64,000 bases of DNA from Byssovorax sp. (GTDB taxonomy: Bacteria > Myxococcota_A > Polyangia > Polyangiales > Polyangiaceae), in assembly GCA_025362495.1 (NCBI GenBank), contig JANYGI010000133.1, positions 1 through 64,000 of the forward strand, read 5' to 3'. A program made the position numbers and the translations under genes. The notes under the pieces were generated by a model. That model saw nothing but the letters and a program-made list of their open reading frames with translations. It ran no database searches and was not told the DNA's origin. How positions within the stretch are numbered: position 1 is the first letter of the stretch; every line of letters starts with the position of its first letter. This document shows, piece after piece, positions 36,366 through 44,939 of this stretch.

Positions 36366-36782
36366 ATGTACTCTGTCGGCGTCCGCGATCACATCATGGT
36401 GGCCCACAGCCTCGCCGGAGAAGTCTTCGGCCCGGCGCAGCGTCTCCACGGAGCGACGTACACCGTGAGCGTGGAGATCGAGCGCGAAGAGCTGGGCCCC
36501 GACGGCATCCTCTGCGACATCGGCATGCTCCGCAGCGAGCTGCGCGCCGTGCTCGATACGCTCGATTTCCAGAACCTCGACGAGCACCCGGCCTTCCCCG
36601 GTCGCCGCTCGACGACGGAGCTCATCGCGCGCCACATCCACCGCGAGCTCGGCCCGCGCCTGCCCTTCATCGCGGGCGTGATGCTGACGATCACGCTCGA
36701 CGAATCGCCCGCCGCCTGGGCTCGCTACCGCGCCCCCGTCGGCCCGACGATCGCGCTGCCGACGCCGATGACGCGCCTCTGA
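36366..36782 (+). CDS. Divergent 6-pyruvoyl-tetrahydropterin synthase/QueD-like protein
   Basis: 138 residues, the size of PTPS/QueD (T-fold, zinc enzymes acting on dihydroneopterin triphosphate). The frame DHIMVAHSLAGEVFGPAQRL then HGATYTVSVEIE aligns with the family's AAH.L...C...HGHNY. Here the second histidine of HGH is Ala (HGA) and the usual upstream catalytic Cys is missing (PAQRL). The later LDFQNLDEHP, STTELIARHIHREL and TLDESPAAWARY blocks correspond to the LDH..LN, PTaEnlA and E-motif regions. The zinc site is therefore altered and the chemistry may differ from QueD or PTPS. A TATAGT element lies 7 nt before the ATG. Confidence 0.85.
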   Translation: MYSVGVRDHIMVAHSLAGEVFGPAQRLHGATYTVSVEIEREELGPDGILCDIGMLRSELRAVLDTLDFQNLDEHPAFPGRRSTTELIARHIHRELGPRLPFIAGVMLTITLDESPAAWARYRAPVGPTIALPTPMTRL

Positions 36783-36785
36783 AGC

Positions 36786-37853
36786 GTGCTCCCGCCGATC
36801 ACGTTCCTCGTCGACGGTGACCTCGATCAGCCGACGGGCGGCTACCTCTACGATCGGATCGTCATCGAAGGTCTGCGCGAGCGCGGGGCCTCGGTGCAGA
36901 TCGAAAACCTCGCGGTGGGCGGGGCGATTTCGACGGTGATTGAGAGCGCCCGCGTCGCGCTCCGCCGCGCGCGCGAGCCGCGCGAGTCGCTGGTGATCGT
37001 CGACGAGCTCTGCCACCCCCGCGTCGGCCTCGCGTCGCTGATCCACCGCGTTCGCCCGCGCGCGCCGCTCGTCGCGCTCGTGCATCACCTCGCCGCGAGC
37101 GAGCGCTCGGGGCCCGCCGCGCGAGCCCGCCTCGTCGTCGAGCGCCTCCTGCTCGACGCGGCGTCGCTGGTGATCGTCACCAGCGAGACCACGCGCCGCG
37201 CGGTCGCCGCGGCCGGCGTCGATCCCGCGAAGATCCGCGCCGTCCTCCCGGGGCGCGATCGCCTGGGCGAGCGCCTCGCGCCGCCGTCTCCTTCCGTTGA
37301 CGGTGTGGTACGTCTGCTCTTCCTCGGCTCGCTCACGCCGCGAAAAGGCGCGGCTTCGCTCGTTCGCGCCATGGAGGCGGTGGGCTCGCGCGCGACCCTC
37401 ACGCTCGTCGGCCCCGCCGATCGCGACCACGCGTACGCGGCCGAGGTGCGCGCCGCGATCGCGCGTTCCCCCGCGCGGGATCGCCTCCACATCACGGGCG
37501 AGCTGCCCGACGCCGGGGTCGCCGCGGCGCTCGCGTCGCACGATCTCCTCGTCTTGCCGAGCCTCCACGAAGGGTTCGGGATCGCCATCGCCGAGGCGCT
37601 GGCGCACGGCCTCGGCGTGATCTCCACCACGGCCGGGGCGATCCCCGAGGTCGTGCGCGACGGCCGCGAAGCCATCCTCGTTCCACCCGGCGACGAGCGC
37701 GCCCTCGCCGCGGCGCTCGTCCGGGTCGTCGGCGATCCGGCCCTGCGCGCCGCGATGGCGTCCGCGGCGGTCGACCGAGCCCGCGCGCTCCCGCGATGGA
37801 AAGACACGCAGCAAGCCTTCGCCGACGCGTTACGATCGGTCGCGAAACGATGA
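36786..37853 (+). CDS. GT4-type glycosyltransferase of the pterin-like operon
   Basis: 355 residues, GTG start 3 bp after the PTPS-like stop. GT-B fold: N-terminal LVDGDLDQPTGGYLYDRIVI acceptor-side loop, VHHL, LVIVTSETTRRAV, then the donor-binding half with LLFLGSLTPRKGAASLVRAM and the EX7E-type PSLHEGFGIAIAEALAHG. The family transfers sugars from nucleotide or other activated donors with retention. In this context the acceptor may be a pterin, since glycosylated pterins are known in cyanobacteria and other bacteria (inference). It overlaps the next gene by 4 bp (ATGA). Confidence 0.88.
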   Translation: MLPPITFLVDGDLDQPTGGYLYDRIVIEGLRERGASVQIENLAVGGAISTVIESARVALRRAREPRESLVIVDELCHPRVGLASLIHRVRPRAPLVALVHHLAASERSGPAARARLVVERLLLDAASLVIVTSETTRRAVAAAGVDPAKIRAVLPGRDRLGERLAPPSPSVDGVVRLLFLGSLTPRKGAASLVRAMEAVGSRATLTLVGPADRDHAYAAEVRAAIARSPARDRLHITGELPDAGVAAALASHDLLVLPSLHEGFGIAIAEALAHGLGVISTTAGAIPEVVRDGREAILVPPGDERALAAALVRVVGDPALRAAMASAAVDRARALPRWKDTQQAFADALRSVAKR

Positions 37854-39250
37854 GCGACACCCCCCTCTGCGAAGGCACGTTGATCACCTACAAGTCCGGC
37901 GTCGCCATCGGGCGCGAGCGCTACCGCGACGACGGCGCCTCGCTGGTGAGCGAGATCCACCTCGGGCCGTCGTCGATCACCGTGACGCTCACCCGCGAGC
38001 CTCTGCGCGTGCGCGTCGACGCCGCCGGCAATAGCGTCGAGCGCGACGTGCCCGCCGGCGCGATCGTCCTCGAAAATGGCTCCTGGCAAGCGTATTCGAT
38101 CGCTGCTGCCCGGTTCGCCGACACCGCCTCGCCGGCCTCTGTCGACGTGCTGATCCCCTCGGTCGGCGTGACCGCGAACGGCACGATCGCCGTGCGCCCG
38201 AGCGAGGCCGGTGGCCGTCGCGTCGAGGTGGTGATCCATGGCCTCCAGATCGAGGTCGAGATCGACGCGGCCGGCGATGTCGTCTCCGCGCGCGTCCCCG
38301 CGCAGGGCCTCGAGGTGCGTCGCGAAGGTGCTCCCGCGCCCGCGCCCGATGCGCCGCGATCGCCGCCGCCGGGCGTGATCGAAGAGGCCTTCGAGGAGAC
38401 GCGCGAGGGCGTCGCGCTCCGCGGCGAGCTCTGGATCCCGGCCGGCGAGATCGAGAAGATCCCCGTGGTCCTCGTGATCGCCGGATCCGGCCCCACCGAT
38501 CGCGACGGCAACAGCTCGCTCGGTCTTCGCACCGACGCGTACCGCCTCGTCGCGGCGGCGCTCGCGGCGCGCGGGATCGCCTCGCTCCGCTACGACAAGC
38601 GCGGCGTCGGGAAGAGCGGCGCCGGGTTCGATCCCGCGACGACGGTCATCGACGATTTCGCGGCCGATGCGCGGGCGGTAGCGTTGCGGCTGCGCGCTGA
38701 TCCTCGCTTCTCCACGCTCGCGGTCCTCGGCCACTCGGAGGGCGGGCTCCTCGCGCTGATGATCGCCGAGCACGCCGCGCCCGACGTGCTGCTCCTCGTC
38801 GCGACGCCGGGGCGGCCGCTCGGCGTCGTCCTCCGCGAGCAGCTCGCGCAGCGGCTCGATCCGCGCGCGATGGTCGACGTCGATCGCCTCCTCGACGCCG
38901 TGCGCCGCGGCGCCTCGCCGGATCCCGTCCCCGCGCCGCTCGCGCCCCTCTTCGCGCCCGCGGTGCGCGCCTTCCTGCGCAGCGCGCTCGACCTCGATCC
39001 GCTCCCGCTCCTCCGCGCCGCGAAGGCCCGCGTCGCCATCGTGCAGGGCGCGTTCGACGTCCAGGTCACGCCGCTCGACGCGCGCCTGCTCGCCTCGGCG
39101 CGCCCCGACGCGACCCTGACGATCCTCCCGACGATGAACCACGTGCTCAAGGCCGAGGCGTCGGCGGCGATGCCGCAGCCGAGCTACGCGGACCCGTCAC
39201 GCCCGCTCGCGCCCGGCCTCGGCGACATCCTCGCCGCGGCGCTGCGGTAG
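37850..39250 (+). CDS. Alpha/beta hydrolase with N-terminal beta domain
   Basis: 466 residues. The N-terminal half (about 1-175) is beta-rich and not recognised. The C-terminal half is an alpha/beta hydrolase: VVLVIAGSGPTDRDGNSSLG (oxyanion region), SLRYDKRGVGKS, nucleophile elbow GHSEGG, a candidate acid in VQGAFDVQV and catalytic His in PTMNHVLK. No signal peptide is visible. The ATGA overlap with the glycosyltransferase gene makes it the last gene of the operon. It may be an esterase or deacylase acting on the pathway product, but the coupling could also be incidental. Confidence 0.85.
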   Translation: MSDTPLCEGTLITYKSGVAIGRERYRDDGASLVSEIHLGPSSITVTLTREPLRVRVDAAGNSVERDVPAGAIVLENGSWQAYSIAAARFADTASPASVDVLIPSVGVTANGTIAVRPSEAGGRRVEVVIHGLQIEVEIDAAGDVVSARVPAQGLEVRREGAPAPAPDAPRSPPPGVIEEAFEETREGVALRGELWIPAGEIEKIPVVLVIAGSGPTDRDGNSSLGLRTDAYRLVAAALAARGIASLRYDKRGVGKSGAGFDPATTVIDDFAADARAVALRLRADPRFSTLAVLGHSEGGLLALMIAEHAAPDVLLLVATPGRPLGVVLREQLAQRLDPRAMVDVDRLLDAVRRGASPDPVPAPLAPLFAPAVRAFLRSALDLDPLPLLRAAKARVAIVQGAFDVQVTPLDARLLASARPDATLTILPTMNHVLKAEASAAMPQPSYADPSRPLAPGLGDILAAALR

Positions 39251-39273
39251 CGTCGCGGATTGTGTATCCGGCG

Positions 39274-39301
39274 CTGACAGCCCGTCGCGGATGGATACGT
39301 A
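39274..39301 (+). promoter_or_regulatory. Possible promoter of the His-rich exported protein gene
   Basis: CTGACA (39274-39279) lies 16 bp before TACGTA (39296-39301), a modest sigma-70-type pair about 100 bp upstream of the ATG at 39405. The surrounding sequence carries two partial direct repeats, GTCGCGGAT...GTATCC and GTCGCGGATGGATAC. Confidence 0.3.
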
Positions 39302-39404
39302 ATCTCCCCGATCCACGGGAAATCCGGCGCAAATCACGCTGGCCCGCCTCGTGCTGAAGCGTCTGCCCGAGCCCGACACAACGGAGCTCACCAGGAGAAC
39401 TTCG

Positions 39405-40130
39405 ATGAACCGCAAAGCACTCTGGCTCGCTCTCTCCCTCTCCCTCCCCCTCGGCGCCGCCGTCGCGACGGTGTCTTCGTACGCCATGGCCGACGCCCCC
39501 GCGGCGCAGGCGAGGGCGGCGGCCGTGGCGCCCACGGTCGTCGAGGGCCGGTTCCAGCGCTACCTGGTCTCGCCCCGCGGCGAGACGACCGGCCTGCTCC
39601 TCGACGGCGGCACCGTGGTGCGCGTTCACCCCGACTCGATGACCAAGGGCGCGCCCGAGCTCAAGGCCGGCGACGCCGTGCGCGTCGAGGGCCGGGTGAT
39701 GAAGACGCCCACTGGCCAGATCATCGTGCACGCCCTGGTGAAGCGCGGCGCCGACGTCATCGCCGACGGCACCGCGATGAAGGAGCACGTGAAGGGCGAC
39801 CACAAGAAGGGTGATCACGCCAAGGGCGAGCACGACCGGGCGAAGCTCGCGCCGCTCACCGCGACCGGGAAGATCGTGGCGATCGTCACGGGTCACAAGG
39901 GCAAGGTCGCCGGCGTCGTCCTCGACGACGGCACCACGGCGAGCGCCGGCCACAAGTCGGACCTCGGGGCGCTCGGCCTCAAGGTCGGTGATCAGGTGAC
40001 GCTGACCGGCAAGGGCGGCGTCTACCCCCGCGGCAAGGGCATGATGATCGAGCAGATCAAGATGCCTTCTGGCGACTCGCGCACCCTGGCCTCGGCGGCG
40101 CCCCACCACCGCGGCCACGCGAAGATCTGA
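39405..40130 (+). CDS. Exported protein with two OB-like repeats and a His/Lys linker
   Basis: 241 residues; the ATG follows AGGAGA at 6 nt. A signal peptide ends about ADAPA. Two similar beta domains follow: GRFQRYLVSPRGETTGLLLD with AGDAVRVEGRV, and GKIVAIVTGHKGKVAGVVLD with VGDQVTLTGKG. They are separated by a His/Lys-rich linker of short repeats (VKGDHKKGDHAKGEHD). The repeats resemble small OB-fold domains of periplasmic proteins. The linker could bind metal ions, and a heavy-metal efflux operon lies just downstream on the other strand, but a functional link is only suggestive. Confidence 0.7.
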   Translation: MNRKALWLALSLSLPLGAAVATVSSYAMADAPAAQARAAAVAPTVVEGRFQRYLVSPRGETTGLLLDGGTVVRVHPDSMTKGAPELKAGDAVRVEGRVMKTPTGQIIVHALVKRGADVIADGTAMKEHVKGDHKKGDHAKGEHDRAKLAPLTATGKIVAIVTGHKGKVAGVVLDDGTTASAGHKSDLGALGLKVGDQVTLTGKGGVYPRGKGMMIEQIKMPSGDSRTLASAAPHHRGHAKI

Positions 40131-40227
40131 AGCGGCCTATCGCGCCAGTATCGTCGAGAAAACAAGGCCGAGGCGCTCACGGAGGTCGTCCCCCTCCCGG
40201 GCGCATCGGTCGCTATTTCACCCCGGC

Positions 40228-40503
40228 TCAAATCCCCTTCTTGTAGATTGCGTAAGCGCCCAGCGCGGGGACGAGCACCCCGCAGACGAGCAGCGCCCCC
40301 GAGCTGCTGATCGTCCCCGCCGTGAGCGCGCCCACGCCGAAGAGCGCCAGGAGATCGTACTGGCCCATGAAGCACGATCGGCAGATGGGCTCTCCCATCT
40401 TGCCTTCGTAGGTAAGCTCCCACCGAGCGATGACGGTGCCGCACCCGTCGCAGCACGGAGGCGGCTCGGTGGGAGGGACGCGATAAGGGCCGGGGGAGCT
40501 CAT
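40228..40503 (-). CDS. Small zinc-ribbon two-helix membrane protein
   Basis: 91 residues. The N-terminal region has a CCDGC...CRSC zinc-ribbon pattern (about 17-43) followed by two hydrophobic segments (LLALFGVGALTAGTISSSG and ALLVCGVLVPALGAYAIY). It starts 6 bp after the RND pump stop and is probably the third gene of that operon. Function unknown; a metal-handling accessory protein is plausible but unproven. Confidence 0.6.
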   Translation of the reverse strand: MSSPGPYRVPPTEPPPCCDGCGTVIARWELTYEGKMGEPICRSCFMGQYDLLALFGVGALTAGTISSSGALLVCGVLVPALGAYAIYKKGI

Positions 40504-40509
40504 CGGGCC

Positions 40510-43500
40510 TCAGGCTGCCGCGGCGTCGGCCAGCGCGGCGCGCTCGGCCCGCGCTTCCCGGCGGCTCTTCCAGGTGTGGACGAGGACGAGCAGCGGAGGC
40601 TGCATCGCCCGGTTGAGGACGGCGAGGATCATTGATCCACCGATGACGACCAGCGCCAGCGGCTTCTGCGTCTGCGAGCCGATGCCATTGGAAATCGCCG
40701 CCGGGAACAGGCCCAGCGTCGCCACCAGCGTCGTCATGAGCACCGGCCGGAGGCGCTTCTCCGCGGCCTCTCTGGCCGCCTCGACGATCTCCATCCCATC
40801 CCGGCGCAGGCGCTGGAAATAGGTCACCACGAGGATCGCGTCCTGGATGGCAATGCCGAAGATGGAGATGAAGCCCATCGCGGCCGACACCGAGAAATTC
40901 ACCCGCGCGAGGAGCAGCGCCGAGACGCCGCCCGTGCACGCGACGGGGATCGAGAGGAGCACGATCAGCGTGTCGGGCCCCGATTTCACGGCGCCGAAGA
41001 CCAGGAGGCCGATCAGCAGGAACGTGATCGGGATGATGATCATGAAGCGATTGACCGCCTCGCCGTACTCGTTGATCTGCCCGCCCCACTCGAGGTGGGT
41101 GTCGTAAGGCAGCTTGACCTTCGCCGCGACGGCGGCTCTGGCCTCGGCGATGGTGGAGACCAGATCACGCTCGCGGACCGAGAACTTCACCGGGGCGTAG
41201 CGCGAGCCATCCTCGCGGTAAATCAGGGCCGGGCCCTCTTCCTTGGCAATCGACGCGAGCTGCCCCAGAGGCACCTGCGTCCCGTCGGCCGCGGCGACGG
41301 TGATCCGCCGGATGGTGTCAATCGAGCTCCGGTGGGCTGGGAGCCACCGCACGGTGAGGTTGAACGACTTTTCGCCCTCGAACACGCGCGTCACCGCCTG
41401 TCCGCCGATCGCGGCCTGGATCACCGCGTCGACGTCGCCGGTGTTGAGGCCATAGCGGGAGCAGGCCTGACGATCGATGGTGATCTTCACGTTCGGCTGG
41501 CCGAGCGTGTGGAACATCCCGAGATCCTTCACGCCGGCGACGCCGCTCACCACGTCGACGATCTCCTTGGCCTTCTGCTCGTTCACCTCCAGGCTGGGGC
41601 CGATCACCTTGATCGAGTTCTCGCCCTTGATCCCGCTCACCGCCTCTTCGACGTTGTCGGAGATCATCTGCGAGAAGCTGAAATCGACGCCGGGGAAGGC
41701 CGCGGCGAGCTCGGCCGAGAGATCATTGGTGAGCTTGTCCTTGGTCATCCCGCGCGGCCACTCGTCGAAGGACTTCAGCGGCGCGAAGAGCTCGATGTTG
41801 TAGAAGCCCGAGGCGTCGGTGCCGTCGTCGGGCCGCCCGAGCTGCGAGACCACCGTCTCGACCTCGGGGTACTTGCGCGTGGCCTCGTCACAGGCCGTGG
41901 TGGAGCCCTCTTTGCCGCTCTCCGCGGGGCAGCCGCGGAGGATGGCGCGCATCCGGCCAACGTAGCTCGCCGACTGTTCGAGGGAGATCGAGGTGGGCAG
42001 CGTGGCGCGGATCCACAGGTTGCCCTCCTCCAGCTTGGGCATGAACTCGCCGCCGAGGAAGCGGAGCGAGAAGACGCAGAGCGCGATGGGCACCAGCGAG
42101 AGCCCGACCGCGAGGCGAGGGCGCCGCAGCACCGCCGCGAAGAGCGGGCGGTAGATGCGGTAGAGCCAGCGCATGATCAAGCTGTCTTTCTCCTCCATGT
42201 CGGCGCGGAGAAACGTGGCCGCGAGGGCGGGAGTCAGCGTCAACGCCAGCAGGATGGCGCCGCCGATCGCGAAGGCGTAGGTGATGGCCATCGGCGAGAA
42301 GATCACCCCGGAGACCCCGGTCATCGTGAAGAGCGGGAGGAAGGCGACGGCGATGATCAGGCTGGAGAACAGCATCGGTCCGCCGACCTCGGACGAGCTC
42401 CGGAGGATGCGATCGGTGATTGTGCCTTTGCCGTGCTTGCCCAGGTGATGAAAGATGTTCTCCGTCATGATCACGGTGGAGTCGACGACGATGCCGAAAT
42501 CCACCGCGCCGAGCGAGATCAGGTTCGCCGCCGTCCCGGTGCTCACGAGCCCGATGAAGGCGATGAGCAGCGCGAGCGGGATGTTGAACGCCGTGATCAG
42601 CGAGGCCCGCGCGTTGCCGAGGAACAGGAAGAGCACCAGCGTGACCAGGGCCATGCCCACGAAGAGGTTCTCCGTCACGGTGTGGGTGGTGACGCCGACC
42701 AGCTTGCCACGATCGTAGTAGGGCTCGATATCCATCCCCGGCGGGAGGAGGTGATTCTCGCGGATGTACTCCACCCGCTTGTGCACGCCCTCCAGCGTCT
42801 TCGCCGTGTCGCCGCCGTAGCGCATCAGCACGATCCCTTGCACGATGTCGGGCTCGTCGTCGTGGCCGACGATGCCGAGGCGCGGGGTGAAGCCGATCGC
42901 CACCTCGGCCACGTCCTTGATGCGCACCGGGGTGCCCTTGACGGCGCTTACGACCACGTCCTCGATGTCGCGCTTGCTCTTGATCAAGCCGATGCCGCGC
43001 ACGTTGAACGACTGCTCGCCGATCGAGAGCCGCTGGCCGCCGACGTTCTGGTTGGCGCTGCTCAGGGCCGTCATCACCTGCTGGAGAGTGACGCCCTCGC
43101 CGTGGAGGCGATAAGGATCGACGTTGACCTGATACTCTTTGGTCTCACCGCCGTAGCTGACGACGTCGATGACGCCGGGGACCTGCTTGAACTGCCGCTC
43201 CAGCGTCCAGTCTTCGGCCGTCTTCAGGTCTTTCAGCGAGTAGCCCTTGCCCTTGACGATGTAGCGGAACACCTCGCCGATGGCGTTCCACGGCGAGATC
43301 TCCGGCTGCACGCCGGCGGGCAGGCTCACGAACTGGAGCCGATTCAAGACCTCCTGCCGAGCCTCGGTGTAGGTGGTGCCCCACTTGAAGTAGCACTTGA
43401 TGTCGCTGAGCCCGAAGAGCGACTGGGAGCGCACGTGGTCGAGGCCGCTCATGCCGGCCATCCCCACCTCGAGCGGCACGGTGACGTAGCGCTCCACCTC

Positions 43501-43677
43501 CTCCGCGCTCAGCCCGCCGGGCTGGGTGATGATCTCGACGAGCGGAGGCACCGGGTTGGGATAAGCCTCGATGTCGAGCTGCTTGTAGGCCTGGAGCCCG
43601 CCGGCGACGAGGCCAAGGGCCATCAGGAAGACAATCCAGCGCAGGCCGAGCGCCGTCTGCACGAGCTTCTGGATCAT
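40510..43677 (-). CDS. Heavy-metal-type RND efflux transporter (CzcA/CusA family)
   Basis: 1055 residues, the usual size. The N-terminal TM1 is followed by AYPNPVPPLVEIITQPGGLSAEEVER, typical of HME-RND pumps. TM4 carries the proton-relay motif AVDFGIVVDSTVIMTENI, with the two Asp residues and ENI characteristic of the group. Two large periplasmic loops and twelve TM helices can be drawn. Met residues are not obviously arranged as in CusA, so the metal (Cu/Ag or Zn/Co/Ni) cannot be named. It overlaps the adaptor gene by 4 bp. No TolC/CusC-type outer-membrane gene is nearby. Confidence 0.93.
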   Translation of the reverse strand: MIQKLVQTALGLRWIVFLMALGLVAGGLQAYKQLDIEAYPNPVPPLVEIITQPGGLSAEEVERYVTVPLEVGMAGMSGLDHVRSQSLFGLSDIKCYFKWGTTYTEARQEVLNRLQFVSLPAGVQPEISPWNAIGEVFRYIVKGKGYSLKDLKTAEDWTLERQFKQVPGVIDVVSYGGETKEYQVNVDPYRLHGEGVTLQQVMTALSSANQNVGGQRLSIGEQSFNVRGIGLIKSKRDIEDVVVSAVKGTPVRIKDVAEVAIGFTPRLGIVGHDDEPDIVQGIVLMRYGGDTAKTLEGVHKRVEYIRENHLLPPGMDIEPYYDRGKLVGVTTHTVTENLFVGMALVTLVLFLFLGNARASLITAFNIPLALLIAFIGLVSTGTAANLISLGAVDFGIVVDSTVIMTENIFHHLGKHGKGTITDRILRSSSEVGGPMLFSSLIIAVAFLPLFTMTGVSGVIFSPMAITYAFAIGGAILLALTLTPALAATFLRADMEEKDSLIMRWLYRIYRPLFAAVLRRPRLAVGLSLVPIALCVFSLRFLGGEFMPKLEEGNLWIRATLPTSISLEQSASYVGRMRAILRGCPAESGKEGSTTACDEATRKYPEVETVVSQLGRPDDGTDASGFYNIELFAPLKSFDEWPRGMTKDKLTNDLSAELAAAFPGVDFSFSQMISDNVEEAVSGIKGENSIKVIGPSLEVNEQKAKEIVDVVSGVAGVKDLGMFHTLGQPNVKITIDRQACSRYGLNTGDVDAVIQAAIGGQAVTRVFEGEKSFNLTVRWLPAHRSSIDTIRRITVAAADGTQVPLGQLASIAKEEGPALIYREDGSRYAPVKFSVRERDLVSTIAEARAAVAAKVKLPYDTHLEWGGQINEYGEAVNRFMIIIPITFLLIGLLVFGAVKSGPDTLIVLLSIPVACTGGVSALLLARVNFSVSAAMGFISIFGIAIQDAILVVTYFQRLRRDGMEIVEAAREAAEKRLRPVLMTTLVATLGLFPAAISNGIGSQTQKPLALVVIGGSMILAVLNRAMQPPLLVLVHTWKSRREARAERAALADAAAA

Positions 43678-44819
43678 ACGCCGCTGAGGAGGATCGCGCC
43701 CGAGGCGACCACGCTCTCGCCCTGCTGTACGCCGCGGAGGACGGGCACGAGATCGCCCGACTCTTCCTCATCGACGCTGACGGGGCGGCGCTCGAAGCGC
43801 ATCTTGCCGTCGGGCCCGGCGCCCAGCGCCACGTAGACCACCGACTGATCGCCGAGGTGCAGCACGGCGTTGCGCGGGATCGCGAGCTTCTTCGTACCGC
43901 TCGCGGCGATCGATACGGTGGCGAACATCTCGGGCTTGAGCTTGTGACCGGGGTTGGGGATCACGCAGCGGACCTTGGCCGTGCGCGTCGTGGGATCGAG
44001 CGTGCCAGACACCCAGTCGACGGTGCCCTCGAAGGGAGCATCGTCGGGATAGGCCACCACCTTGATGCTCACCTTCTCGCCCGGCTTGATCCGCGCGAGA
44101 TCCATCTCGAAGGCGTCGGCGATCACCCACACATGGTCCAGATCACCGATGGTGAAGAGCTCGACGGCCCCGCCGCCGGAGTACTGACCCTGGACTTCCA
44201 TGCCCGGGTTGACGGTGCGATTGACCACCTCACCGTCGATGAGCGAGCGGAGCACGAAGCCCTGTCCCACCGCGCCGGGCGCGCCTCCGGCGCTGAGGAG
44301 CCGGGCCTTCTGCTGCGAGCGCGCGAGCTCGGCGCGGGCTTTGCGCACGCCATCTTCGGCCATTTCGTAGTCTTTGCGGGCCACGGCGCCGATCTTCTCG
44401 AGGTCCTTCTGGCGGGCATAGTCGTGCTCCGCGGCCGCGAGATCGGCCTCGGCCTTGGCGAGATCGGCGGAGGCGAGGCCGAGATCGGGGGAGTCGATCG
44501 AGGCCAGCGCCTGGCCCTTCTTCACCTTCGCTCCGAGCTCGGCGTCGATGCGGGTGACCCTCCCCGTCACCGGCGAAAACACGTGAGAGACGCGGAGATC
44601 GTCGAAGGCGACCTTGCCGCTCGTGACGATGACATTGCCCACCTCGCGCTCCACCGCCGCGGCGGTGGTGAGGTGAGCCTCGTCGCTCTGCTGAGGAGTG
44701 ATCCAGACCTCGCCCGCGGGCGGCGCGACGGCCGTGGCAGCCTGACTCTGTCGACAGCCGCCGGACGAGAGCGCGAGCAGGGTGAGAGGGAGGAGTGTTT
44801 GAAGCGTGGCGTTCCTCAT
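43674..44819 (-). CDS. RND periplasmic adaptor (membrane fusion protein, CusB/CzcB type)
   Basis: 381 residues from the ATG of MRNATLQ, which has a perfect AAGGAG site 9 nt upstream. The leader ends LLALSSGGC, an atypical lipobox. The adaptor architecture is clear: a lipoyl half (VFSPVTGRVTRIDAELGAKV then KKGQALASIDSPDLG), an alpha-hairpin (about 115-175), the second lipoyl half (GFVLRSLIDGEVVNRTVNPG), a beta-barrel (VWVIADAFEMDLARIKPGEK) and the membrane-proximal domain (IPRNAVLHLGDQSVVYV). It bridges the inner-membrane pump to an outer-membrane channel. Co-transcribed with the pump. Confidence 0.92.
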   Translation of the reverse strand: MRNATLQTLLPLTLLALSSGGCRQSQAATAVAPPAGEVWITPQQSDEAHLTTAAAVEREVGNVIVTSGKVAFDDLRVSHVFSPVTGRVTRIDAELGAKVKKGQALASIDSPDLGLASADLAKAEADLAAAEHDYARQKDLEKIGAVARKDYEMAEDGVRKARAELARSQQKARLLSAGGAPGAVGQGFVLRSLIDGEVVNRTVNPGMEVQGQYSGGGAVELFTIGDLDHVWVIADAFEMDLARIKPGEKVSIKVVAYPDDAPFEGTVDWVSGTLDPTTRTAKVRCVIPNPGHKLKPEMFATVSIAASGTKKLAIPRNAVLHLGDQSVVYVALGAGPDGKMRFERRPVSVDEEESGDLVPVLRGVQQGESVVASGAILLSGV

Positions 44820-44939
44820 ACGGTGACGCTCCTTGGCAGCCTCCATGCCAAGCATCGATTCACCGTGATCGCGGCGAATCGAGCGATCGTCCCGTCGTGG
44901 TCGGTCCCGGTCGCGCAAGAAAATTGAGAGCGCGGCGCG

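Noticed and set aside
41095-43836. A 913-codon open frame on the plus strand opposite the RND pump
   Set aside because: No family resemblance; the minus strand encodes a complete, canonical transporter.
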